A stretch of DNA of 6,252 bases from an uncultured Collinsella sp. (GCA_900549555.1 UROO01000103.1:1-6252), one strand, 5' to 3'; shown: positions 1 to 6,106, numbered from the stretch's first letter. Numbers and translations are program-made. Notes: a model not told the origin generated them from the sequence alone.

Positions 1-4
1 CAAA

Positions 5-27
5 GGAAAGCACTTAATGTGCTTTCC
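5..27. terminator. Perfect 9-bp hairpin, possible end of a neighbouring gene
   Basis: GGAAAGCAC pairs exactly with GTGCTTTCC around a TTAAT loop. No long T-run follows on the plus strand; read on the minus strand the stem is followed by TTTG. It could be a weak terminator of an unseen gene left of the window, in either direction, or a processing or regulatory hairpin. The stem is visible in the sequence; its role is a guess. Confidence 0.4.
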
Positions 28-99
28 GTCTTGCGCAGGACTGTAGAGCAGGAAACTTAATTACGCGCCGCTCCCCGCCCACGCCGGGCAACCCCTCCC

Positions 100-128
100 T
101 TGTACTTTATCTAGGTAGAGTGTATGAT
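100..128 (+). promoter_or_regulatory. Candidate sigma-70-type promoter of the importer operon
   Basis: TATGAT at 123-128 matches five of six bases of the TATAAT -10 box. TTGTAC at 100-105 is a weaker -35 match (TTG conserved) at the preferred spacing of 17 nt. The start point would fall near 134-136, giving a leader of about 50 nt. The palindrome at 147-166 would then lie just downstream of the start point, a typical place for a repressor that blocks elongation or open-complex formation. The position follows from spacing rules; transcription was not measured. Confidence 0.55.
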
Positions 129-146
129 TCTGAACGTTACATGACT

Positions 147-166
147 CACTTTAGTTAACTAAAGTG
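147..166. promoter_or_regulatory. Perfect 20-bp palindrome, candidate operator
   Basis: CACTTTAGTTAACTAAAGTG equals its own reverse complement, centred between 156 and 157, and lies between the candidate promoter and the Shine-Dalgarno sequence of the binding-protein gene. A gap-free 20-bp palindrome in a 5' leader is what dimeric repressors bind. In RNA it could also form an 8-bp stem capped by UUAA, five nt before the ribosome binding site. Its central ten bases, TAGTTAACTA, equal the centre of the E. coli TrpR operator; the flanks differ. The binding protein is unknown. Confidence 0.6.
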
Positions 167-171
167 CCATC

Positions 172-178
172 AAGGGGG
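172..178 (+). promoter_or_regulatory. Ribosome binding site that decides the binding-protein start
   Basis: AAGGGGG lies 6 nt before the ATG at 185. This favours that ATG over an in-frame GTG at 164, which sits inside the palindrome and has no upstream Shine-Dalgarno, and over the later ATG at 197. Confidence 0.6.
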
Positions 179-184
179 AATACC

Positions 185-1045
185 ATGAATACCGATATGT
201 CTCGTCGTCAGTTTGTTGGTCTAGCCGGCTCGCTCGCCACGGTGCTTGGCCTTGGTCTTGTCGGCTGCGGCGGTGGTGCCGGCAAAGGCTCCGCTGCTGG
301 CTCTGCCGCGGCCAAGGATGTGAAGGGCGCTGCGGAGTCCAAGAAGCTCGTGGTGGGCTTTGACAAGTCCTATCCTCCGTACGGCTTTGTGGGCGATGAC
401 GGCGAGTACACGGGCTTTGACCTTGACCTGGCCAAGGCCGTTGCCGATAAGCAGGGCTGGGAGGTCAAATACGAGGCCATCGACTGGGACGCTAAGGATA
501 CGCTGCTCAACTCGGGCGCCATCAACTGCATCTGGAACGGCTTTACCATGGAGGGCCGCGAGGACGACTACACGTTCTCCGAGCCGTACATGCTCAACGA
601 GCAGGTGCTGGTGGTCAAGAAGGATGCGGGCATCAAGAGCTGGGACGATCTTGCCGGCAAGACCGTGATTACCCAGACTGATTCCGCTGCACAGGATGTG
701 CTCGAGGGCGACCAGGAGGATTTGGCCGCGACGTTTGCCACGCTCGACACCATCGGCGAGTACAACACGGCTTTTATGCAGCTCGAGAGTGGTGCAGTCG
801 ATGCCGTCGCCTGTGACCTCTCGATTGCCCAGTATCAGCTTGCCGCCAAGCCCGATGCCTATACACAGCTTGATGAGCCGCTGTCCAGCGAGCACTACGC
901 CGTCGGCTTTAAGAAGGGCGACACCAAGTCGGCCGACGCCGTGACCGAGTCGCTCAAAGCGCTCTATGAGGACGGTACGGTCAAGGACCTCTGCGACAAG
1001 TATTCAAGCTATGGTCTATCCTTCGATAATTGGGTGCTCAAATAG
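185..1045 (+). CDS. Amino-acid ABC transporter substrate-binding lipoprotein (SBP family 3)
   Basis: This is the extracytoplasmic binding protein of a polar amino-acid importer, 286 aa and of normal family length. The N-terminus has the Tat-type motif SRRQFV (6-11), a hydrophobic stretch, and a lipobox LVGC with Cys28 as the probable lipid-anchored residue. A Gly/Ala/Ser-rich linker (29-52) follows. The binding fold shows GFDKSYPPYGF (58-68), GFDLDLAKAVA (77-87), IWNGFT (116-121), Arg125, SEPYM (132-136), the hinge-region strand VLVVKK (141-146), and AVDAVACD ending at Asp211. In this family, the Arg and Asp at these places usually hold the carboxylate and amino groups of the ligand. The permease and ATPase follow in the same direction, so the gene supplies substrate to them. 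The exact amino acid cannot be read from the sequence. Family assignment is firm; start choice, Tat export and ligand are inference. Confidence 0.93.
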   Translation: MNTDMSRRQFVGLAGSLATVLGLGLVGCGGGAGKGSAAGSAAAKDVKGAAESKKLVVGFDKSYPPYGFVGDDGEYTGFDLDLAKAVADKQGWEVKYEAIDWDAKDTLLNSGAINCIWNGFTMEGREDDYTFSEPYMLNEQVLVVKKDAGIKSWDDLAGKTVITQTDSAAQDVLEGDQEDLAATFATLDTIGEYNTAFMQLESGAVDAVACDLSIAQYQLAAKPDAYTQLDEPLSSEHYAVGFKKGDTKSADAVTESLKALYEDGTVKDLCDKYSSYGLSFDNWVLK

Positions 1046-1150
1046 CGGCTTTCCCAGGCACCCGATTTTGCCGTTCAAACCGTCGCTTGCGTACATTTAG
1101 TACGCGGCGTTCCTCTTTCACGGCAAACTCGGGCACCTGGAAAACCCGCT
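1044..1150. repeat. 107-nt imperfect inverted repeat (long hairpin) inside the operon
   Basis: The two 51-nt arms (1044-1094 and 1100-1150) pair around the 5-nt centre ATTTA with no gaps; I count 35 of 51 positions as Watson-Crick pairs. The strongest parts are the outer AGCGG/CCGCT, CCAGG/CCTGG, CCCGA/TCGGG, TTTGCCGT/ACGGCAAA and the apical GCGTAC/GTACGC. The left arm begins inside the TAG stop codon of the binding-protein gene and the right arm ends 45 nt before the proposed permease start. No T-run follows, so it does not look like a simple terminator. REP-like hairpins between binding-protein and permease genes (malE-malF is the classic case) protect the upstream message from 3' decay, and the same role is plausible here. 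It may also be a copy of a dispersed repeat. Confidence 0.75.
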
Positions 1151-1181
1151 TTAGTATTGGGTTCGCTGTTCTGTTGCTGTG

Positions 1182-1189
1182 AAAGAGAG
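1182..1189 (+). promoter_or_regulatory. Purine-rich ribosome binding site before the TTG start of the permease
   Basis: AAAGAGAG lies 6 nt before TTG at 1196. It supports that start over the more upstream TTG at 1157, which has no Shine-Dalgarno and would add an unlikely Cys-rich leader. ATG codons at 1211 and 1214 are possible alternatives. Confidence 0.45.
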
Positions 1190-1195
1190 CTTAGG

Positions 1196-1849
1196 TTGTC
1201 TATTCAGGTCATGATGCAGATGCTTGGCCAGGGGTTCTTGGTCAGTTTGCAGCTGTTTGTACTGACGCTGCTCGGGTCGATTCCGCTGGGGATCCCCGTG
1301 GCGTTTATGCGCATGAGCAAAATCGCGCCACTGCGTTGGATCGCGCGCATCTACATTTCGGTCATGCGCGGTACGCCGCTCATGCTGCAGATGTTTGCCA
1401 TCTACTTTGCTCCGTATTACGTGTTCGGCATTTCGCTCACGCCCGATTCCAAGTGGACGGCGTGCGTTGTGGCGTTCATCATCAACTACGCCGGCTACTT
1501 TGCCGAAATCTATCGCTCGGGCCTGCAGTCCATTCCGCGCGGTCAATACGAGGCAGCCGAGGTGCTGGGCTATTCGCGTCTGCAGACATTTTTGTACATT
1601 GTGATGCCGCAAGTCGCCAAGCGTATTCTGCCGGCGATGGGCAACGAGATCATCACGCTGGTCAAGGACACGTCGCTGGCGTTTGCCATCGGCGTGGGGG
1701 AGATGTTCTCGACGGCCAAGGCGCTGGTTGCCTCGCAAGTGAGCATGGTGCCGTTTGCGATCGCGGCGCTGATTTACTGGGTCTTTAACTTCGTCGTCGA
1801 GATGCTGCTGGGCGCCGCCGAGACAAAATTGGATTACTACCATGATTAA
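1196..1849 (+). CDS. Amino-acid ABC transporter permease (HisM/GlnP type)
   Basis: This is the membrane-spanning subunit of the importer; two copies normally form the channel. From TTG at 1196 it is 217 aa, typical of the family. Hydrophobic segments at about 14-37, 63-80, 88-104, 160-175 and 190-207 suggest five membrane helices. MRGTPLMLQ (57-65) is the family's conserved cytoplasmic entry motif. EAAEVLG (119-125) followed by YIVMPQ is the EAA loop that docks on the ATPase, and LVKDTSLAFAIG further on is also characteristic. The gene follows the binding-protein gene after a 150-nt gap filled mostly by the long hairpin. Its 3' end overlaps the ATPase start by 8 nt, which suggests translational coupling. 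The start codon is the uncertain part; the family call is firm. Confidence 0.92.
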   Translation: MSIQVMMQMLGQGFLVSLQLFVLTLLGSIPLGIPVAFMRMSKIAPLRWIARIYISVMRGTPLMLQMFAIYFAPYYVFGISLTPDSKWTACVVAFIINYAGYFAEIYRSGLQSIPRGQYEAAEVLGYSRLQTFLYIVMPQVAKRILPAMGNEIITLVKDTSLAFAIGVGEMFSTAKALVASQVSMVPFAIAALIYWVFNFVVEMLLGAAETKLDYYHD

Positions 1850-2606
1850 TTCGGTAATGAAAATATCGAACGCGCGTAAGGCGTTTGGTGGCAATGAGGT
1901 GCTCAAGGATATCTCGCTCGAGGTAAAGCGTGGCGAGGTCGTAGCGATTATCGGGCCTTCAGGCGGCGGTAAGTCCACACTTCTGCGCTGTGCCACACTG
2001 CTCGAGACACTTGACGGAGGCTCGCTCTCGTTTGGCGACCTTGCCGTTGCGACGGACGCGGGGTCGGGTGCGGTATATGCGAAAGGCGACGTGCCCAAGC
2101 GGGCGCGTTCGCGATTTGGCCTGGTGTTTCAGAACTACAATCTGTTTCCGCACTATACGGTGATGAAAAACATCACCGATGCTCCGATTCGCGTACTCAA
2201 GCGTCCGCGCGAGCAGGCCGAAGCACGTGCGCGTGAGTTGATCGCGCAGATGGGGCTTACGGGCAACGAGAACAAGGTGCCATGTGAGCTTTCGGGTGGT
2301 CAGCAACAGCGTGTGAGTATCGCCCGCGCCTTGGCGCTCGACCCGGAGATCTTGTTCTTTGACGAGCCGACCTCGGCGCTCGATCCCGAGCTAACGGCCG
2401 AGGTGCTGCGCGTCATTAAAGACCTTGCCGCGCAGAATATGACGATGGTGATCGTGACCCACGCGATGCAGTTTGCGCGCGATGTTGCCGACCGCGTTGT
2501 CTTTATGGACGGAGGTCGCATTGTCGAGGAGGGCCCTGCCGAGCAGGTTATCGATCACCCTCGTGAGCAACGTACCCGTGAGTTCTTGAGTCGTATCGAG
2601 GGGTAG
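1842..2606 (+). CDS. Amino-acid ABC transporter ATP-binding protein (GlnQ/HisP type)
   Basis: This cytoplasmic ATPase powers the importer. At 254 aa it is the standard length for the polar amino-acid class. All nucleotide-binding elements are present and intact: Walker A GPSGGGKST (38-46), Q-loop Gln97 in VFQNYNLFPH, signature LSGGQQQR (150-157), Walker B ILFFDE (170-175) with catalytic Glu175, D-loop SALD (178-181), and switch His207. A segment of about 20 residues (66-88) between Walker A and the Q-loop is somewhat longer than in GlnQ, a place where family members vary. The ATG at 1842 lies inside the permease reading frame and lacks a strong Shine-Dalgarno, so it is probably translated by coupling to the permease. 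An ATG at 1857 is a second possible start. A terminator follows 35 nt after the stop codon, closing the operon. Confidence 0.94.
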   Translation: MINSVMKISNARKAFGGNEVLKDISLEVKRGEVVAIIGPSGGGKSTLLRCATLLETLDGGSLSFGDLAVATDAGSGAVYAKGDVPKRARSRFGLVFQNYNLFPHYTVMKNITDAPIRVLKRPREQAEARARELIAQMGLTGNENKVPCELSGGQQQRVSIARALALDPEILFFDEPTSALDPELTAEVLRVIKDLAAQNMTMVIVTHAMQFARDVADRVVFMDGGRIVEEGPAEQVIDHPREQRTREFLSRIEG

Positions 2607-2641
2607 GCTCAGCTTTTTACTCAACTATTGATTGAGGCGAA

Positions 2642-2681
2642 GCCGCCGCAGGTTTTACGGCCTGCGGCGGCACTTTAATTT
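2642..2681 (+). terminator. Rho-independent terminator of the importer operon
   Basis: GCCGCCGCAGG (2642-2652) pairs perfectly with 2661-2671 across an 8-nt loop, giving an 11-bp GC-rich stem. The tail ACTTTAATTT is T-rich but interrupted. It lies 35 nt after the ATPase stop codon, where the operon should end. Confidence 0.75.
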
Positions 2682-2917
2682 GCATCGGCGGGGTCCAATA
2701 ATTGCCTCGTATACGTTCTCCTTCCTCTCGCCGCCCGTATTCATACGTGTGCCGAAAGGTATGCATGGATAGTCGTCCGTGAGGGTAGGGTGGTGGCATA
2801 GGACATTTGGAGGGTGAGTCGGCTCGGCTGCCGACCATGCTGCTCCCGGGACGGCACCGACCGCGAACTCTCCCCGTTGGCGTCGCGCATTGCGCGCGGC
2901 CCTGCAAGGAGGTCATC
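2682..2917 (+). other. Noncoding leader region of the EF-G-like gene with several short inverted repeats
   Basis: I find no supported gene and no convincing -35/-10 pair in these 236 bases. The stretch holds two related palindromes, CGTATACG (2708-2715) and CGTAT-TC-ATACG (2736-2747). It also holds two hairpins: GTCGGC/GCCGAC around TCGGCT (2818-2835) and CGCGC/GCGCG around ATT (2884-2896). The second hairpin ends 9 nt before the Shine-Dalgarno sequence. An in-frame extension of the downstream gene to TTG at 2807 is open, but its composition (Arg/Pro/His-rich) and the strong ribosome binding site at 2906 argue against translation. The promoter of the downstream gene should be here. No riboswitch class was recognised. 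Confidence 0.5.
2906..2913 (+). promoter_or_regulatory. Strong Shine-Dalgarno that fixes the EF-G-like start
   Basis: AAGGAGGT is a near-perfect complement of the 16S rRNA 3' end and lies 4 nt before ATG at 2918. It decides that start over the open in-frame extension reaching back to 2807. Confidence 0.85.
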
Positions 2918-4993
2918 ATGGGTGCTCCCAAGACCGGTAATGTAAGGAACGTGGTGCTCGTAGGCCAAGGCGGGGTGGGCAAGACCTCACTCGCCGAGGC
3001 CATGCTCCACCTTTCCGGCAAGACCGCCCGCCTGGGCGGCCACGACGGCACCAAGCCCACGCTCGACTATGACCCCGAAGAGGTCAAGCGTGCATTTTCC
3101 ATCTCGACGACCATTGCGCCGATCGACTGGAAGGGCGCGCGCATCAATGTGCTCGATGCCCCGTGCTACCCCGATTTTATCGGCGACGCCTTTGCCGCGA
3201 TGAGCGTCTGCGAGACGGCTCTGTTTGTGGTCGACGCCGAGGCCGGCCCGCAGCCTACGACCGTCAAGCTTTGGTATGCGGCGGAGGACCTGCGCCTGGC
3301 GCGTGCGGTATTCGTAAACCGCCTGTCGCGCTCCGAGGCCAGCTTTGCGACCACAATGGACCTGCTGCAGGAGCGCTTTGGCACGCGCCTGGGCGCCGTG
3401 ACCCTTCCCTGGGGCGAGGGCGAGGACTTTGACGGCATCATCGACCTTGTGCGCATGAAGGCGCGCCATTGCAACGGCACCGAAGCCACTGAGTCGGAGA
3501 TTCCCGAGGAGTATCGTGCCCAGGCCGAGGAGGCCCATGACCATCTGTGCGAGCTGGTGGCCGAGGCTGACGACGATCTGATGATGAAGTACTTGGAAGG
3601 CGAGGAGACGCTGACGCAGGAGGAGCTCGAAGGCCTGCTGTCGAAGGCGATCGCCGAGCGCATCTTTGTGCCGGTCTTTGCGGGTGATTGCATTAAGGAG
3701 CAGGGCGTCAACTCGCTGATGGACGACATCGCCACGTACTTCCCGGCACCGACGGACTACGGCGAGATGCCGCTCATCGACGGTGATTCGCTCAAGATCT
3801 CGAGCGACGATGACCGTCCGGTGGCATTTGTGTTTAAGACGCTGGCCGACCCGCAGCAGGGTCGCATCAGCTTTATCAAGGTGCTGACGGGTACGCTTGA
3901 GCCGGGCCTTGAGCTGATCAACGCACGTACGCGCAAGGGTGAGCGTCTGGCCCACCTGTATGTGATGTGCGGCCGTGACATGACCGAGGTCGGCCACGCC
4001 TATGCCGGCGATATCATCGTGGCGCCCAAGCTGGCGGCCGAGACGGGCGATACGCTCTCGATTACCGGCAAGGTCGAGGCTGCGGCGTTTAAGTTCCCCA
4101 ACTCGCAGTACCGCATCGCCATTGAGGCCGAGAATCGCGGCGACGAAGAGAAGCTCTACACGTTTATCGAGAAGGCCTGCAAGGCCGATCCGACCATGAG
4201 CATCGACCGCGACGAGGAGACCGGCCAGACCATCATTTCGGCGGTGGGCGAGGCACAGGTTTCGGTCCTGCTCAATCGCCTTGAGGACCGTACCAAGGTC
4301 GTGGCCAAGAGTGTGCCGATCCGCATTCCGTATCGTGAGACCATTCGCCGCACGGCAAGTGCCCAGGGCCGCCACAAGAAGCAGACCGGCGGCGCCGGCC
4401 AGTATGGTGACTGCTGGCTGCGCGTTGAGCCGCTCATTGGGCCCGACGGCACGAGCGATGGCTATGAGTTTGTAGACGAGGTCGTGGGCGGTCGCATTCC
4501 GCGTTCGCTCATTCCCGCCGTGGACAAGGGCGTTCAGGAGACCATGAAGGACGGCATCATTGCCGGCTACCCGCTTACGGGCATTCGCGTGGCTGTGTAC
4601 GACGGTTCGTATCACAGCGTCGACTCCAACGAGATGGCGTTCCGCGCGGCGGCTCGCATCGGCCTGCGCAAGGCATGCGCCGATGCCGACCCGGTGGTGC
4701 TGGAGCCCATCGAGGAAATCACGGTGACTATCCCCGAGAGCTACGCCGGCGCCGTGATGGGCGACATCTCGGCCTCGCGTGGTCGCGTGACGGGCATGGA
4801 GACCGATGAGCGCGGCGATACCGTGGTCATTGCCCAGGCGCCGCTGGCCGAGCTGACGGACTATTCGACGCGTCTGCGTTCTATCACGCGCGGCACGGGC
4901 GACTTTACCATGAAGCCGGCGGGCTATGAGCAGGTGCCTTATGACGTTCAGGCCAAGCTGGTCGAGCGCTATGAGGAGGGCCGCGCCAAGTAG
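2918..4993 (+). CDS. Elongation factor G-like translational GTPase (EF-G2 type) with degenerate G motifs
   Basis: The protein is 691 aa, full length for EF-G, with all five domains in order: G domain (1 to about 280), beta-barrel II (about 300-385), III (about 395-475), IV (about 476-600) and V (to the end). The P-loop GQGGVGKT (16-23) is intact and the switch I stretch KRAFSIST (57-64) is recognisable. Canonical DTPGH is DAPCY here (80-84), so the switch II Gly and the catalytic His are replaced. NKxD is NRLS (134-137) and the SA(L/K) region is AGDC (255-258). By contrast, GRHKKQTGGAGQYG (484-497) and SYHSVDSNEMAF with His566, which matches the domain IV tip histidine of EF-G, are well conserved. 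It should bind the ribosome, but GTP hydrolysis and guanine selectivity are doubtful. EF-G2 paralogues in actinobacteria have no settled function. A housekeeping EF-G gene is expected elsewhere. The gene stands alone and has its own terminator. Confidence 0.9.
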   Translation: MGAPKTGNVRNVVLVGQGGVGKTSLAEAMLHLSGKTARLGGHDGTKPTLDYDPEEVKRAFSISTTIAPIDWKGARINVLDAPCYPDFIGDAFAAMSVCETALFVVDAEAGPQPTTVKLWYAAEDLRLARAVFVNRLSRSEASFATTMDLLQERFGTRLGAVTLPWGEGEDFDGIIDLVRMKARHCNGTEATESEIPEEYRAQAEEAHDHLCELVAEADDDLMMKYLEGEETLTQEELEGLLSKAIAERIFVPVFAGDCIKEQGVNSLMDDIATYFPAPTDYGEMPLIDGDSLKISSDDDRPVAFVFKTLADPQQGRISFIKVLTGTLEPGLELINARTRKGERLAHLYVMCGRDMTEVGHAYAGDIIVAPKLAAETGDTLSITGKVEAAAFKFPNSQYRIAIEAENRGDEEKLYTFIEKACKADPTMSIDRDEETGQTIISAVGEAQVSVLLNRLEDRTKVVAKSVPIRIPYRETIRRTASAQGRHKKQTGGAGQYGDCWLRVEPLIGPDGTSDGYEFVDEVVGGRIPRSLIPAVDKGVQETMKDGIIAGYPLTGIRVAVYDGSYHSVDSNEMAFRAAARIGLRKACADADPVVLEPIEEITVTIPESYAGAVMGDISASRGRVTGMETDERGDTVVIAQAPLAELTDYSTRLRSITRGTGDFTMKPAGYEQVPYDVQAKLVERYEEGRAK

Positions 4994-5026
4994 CGTGTGG
5001 CTTTGCCTGTAACATACATGCCGATG

Positions 5027-5063
5027 AAAGGGCCGCTCTGGGCAATCCAGGGCGGCCCTTTTT
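5027..5063. terminator. Strong terminator between convergent genes, probably bidirectional
   Basis: AAAGGGCCGCTCTGG (5027-5041) pairs with 5047-5061, with one G-T wobble, across the loop GCAAT. The plus strand continues in a TTTTT run (5059-5063), ideal for ending the EF-G-like transcript 33 nt after its stop. On the minus strand the stem is followed by TTTC, so it may also stop the nuclease message, whose coding part ends at 5123. Confidence 0.9.
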
Positions 5064-5122
5064 GATCCCTGGGGGACGGAGGAAAACGGATCATTTTTGG
5101 GTTACGGGCGGCGCGGTCGGCA

Positions 5123-6106
5123 CTAGTCTCCGGATGCCTGGTTGCGGCCGGTGGCGTAGTTGATCTGCACGTGCGGCTGCAGGTTGTAGCAGTACACGTG
5201 GAAGCACAGGGTCTTACCGTGGTCTTCGACCGATTGTGCTTCCAGACGAACGCCACGGCAGACAAGTTCCTCTTCGTTATACATGGGCGTGACGCGGTAG
5301 AGCACATGGTTACCCGTATCGCGAATATAGTTGAGAATCTGCTCTTCAAACGGTAGCATGCCCGTCTCGTTGAGATAGCGCGTGCCGGTGAGGAGATTCT
5401 TGCGGTTGGCGTTTTCGCCGCAGAGCGACCAGGCGATAAGGTGGCAGCGGTTGTAGAGGCTCTGGCCCGGAACAAAGTCATAGCGTTGCTGGTGCCATCC
5501 GGCGGGGTGGATACGCGAGATATCGCCGCGCTTACCCTGACCGAGCGATTCGGGGCCCACGCAGGCGAGCGCCTTACGAGTGCGGCCCAAGCTGTCGAGC
5601 TTGGAGAACTTCTTAAAGCAGCCCTCTTCTGCAGCGCGTTCGTATTCATCGAGTGTGAATGACGGCGTGCCGAGCGGGTGCGTACTGTCGGCGCGAAGGG
5701 CAACGTAGGGATTGCCGGCGTAGTCGGGAATGCTGCTGAGATATACGCCGCGGGCGCGGTCGAGATCGGGGTTTTCGACCTCGTCGATGGGGGTAGCGGT
5801 ACTGTCGGCTGAGCCGTCGTCACCGGTGTCGGTTGCGGCGGAATCGGAGCCATCGCCAGAGGCTTGGCTATTTTGAGAGTCCGAGGAGCTCTCTGTTCCC
5901 GATTCGAGTCGGGCAACCAGGTCTGCCTCGTCGTCGGTGCGGCTGGGACTCTCGTTTTGTTTCTCGGCCAGAGCTACCGCCTGCTCATCGCTTTGCGGCG
6001 ACAGCAGCTTGGGCGCTCCGTCGAGCGATCCTGTGAACAGCGCAAACCCCAGCACCACGGCGGTGCCGATGGAAAGCACTTGCTTGTAGGCGGACTTGCG
6101 CGACAT
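5123..6106 (-). CDS. Secreted or membrane-anchored DNA/RNA non-specific endonuclease
   Basis: This 327-aa protein begins with Arg/Lys residues and a hydrophobic segment (10-28), a signal peptide or signal anchor. A low-complexity Ser/Asp/Thr/Gly-rich linker follows (about 50-105), then a nuclease domain (about 118-325). The catalytic motif is YNRCHLIAW (218-226), with His222 as the expected general base. Asn237 and Asn246 are spaced nine residues apart, as in Serratia nuclease (Asn110/Asn119) and pneumococcal EndA (Asn182/Asn191), which makes Asn246 the probable metal ligand. TGTRYLN, GMLPFE and NHVLYRVTP are typical of this Gram-positive subgroup. The domain has several Cys residues (163, 182, 221, 229 and others), so disulfides are possible outside the cell. 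Roles known for the family are DNA entry during transformation, nutrient recovery and degradation of extracellular DNA; the context does not choose between them. The start has an AGGAG (6112-6116) 5 nt upstream. It faces the EF-G-like gene and shares no operon here. Confidence 0.9.
   Translation of the reverse strand: MSRKSAYKQVLSIGTAVVLGFALFTGSLDGAPKLLSPQSDEQAVALAEKQNESPSRTDDEADLVARLESGTESSSDSQNSQASGDGSDSAATDTGDDGSADSTATPIDEVENPDLDRARGVYLSSIPDYAGNPYVALRADSTHPLGTPSFTLDEYERAAEEGCFKKFSKLDSLGRTRKALACVGPESLGQGKRGDISRIHPAGWHQQRYDFVPGQSLYNRCHLIAWSLCGENANRKNLLTGTRYLNETGMLPFEEQILNYIRDTGNHVLYRVTPMYNEEELVCRGVRLEAQSVEDHGKTLCFHVYCYNLQPHVQINYATGRNQASGD

Noticed and set aside
1044..1150. The long hairpin as a factor-independent terminator ending the transcript after the first gene.
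   Set aside because: No T-run follows the stem, the stem has many mismatches, and the downstream genes clearly belong to the same importer and have no evident promoter of their own.
1157..1195. A longer permease starting at TTG 1157 with a Cys-rich N-terminus.
   Set aside because: No ribosome binding site precedes it, the added residues do not resemble family N-termini, and TTG at 1196 has a usable purine-rich site.
1151..2098. A 315-codon minus-strand open frame across the permease and ATPase genes.
   Set aside because: It is antisense to two clear family members, has an Arg/His/Gln-rich composition and no recognisable motif.
2807..2917. An N-terminal extension of the EF-G-like protein by 37 residues from TTG at 2807.
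   Set aside because: The ATG at 2918 has a near-perfect Shine-Dalgarno, and EF-G family proteins begin shortly before the P-loop; the extension has low-quality composition.
2987..4615. A 542-codon open frame on the minus strand opposite the EF-G-like gene.
   Set aside because: It lies wholly within a well-recognised gene. Its translation is Arg/Leu/His/Ala-rich with no recognisable domain, as expected for an antisense frame of GC-rich codons.
2918..4993. Tetracycline-resistance ribosomal protection protein (TetM/TetO) as an identity for the EF-G-like gene.
   Set aside because: TetM-type proteins have normal G motifs and different domain IV loops, whereas this protein has EF-G-type domain IV and V sequence and EF-G2-like G-domain features.
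4969..5916. A second long minus-strand frame overlapping the nuclease gene.
   Set aside because: It shifts frame relative to the nuclease, is Arg/Ser/Thr/Pro-rich, and crosses the terminator at 5027-5063. The nuclease frame carries the catalytic motifs and the ribosome binding site.
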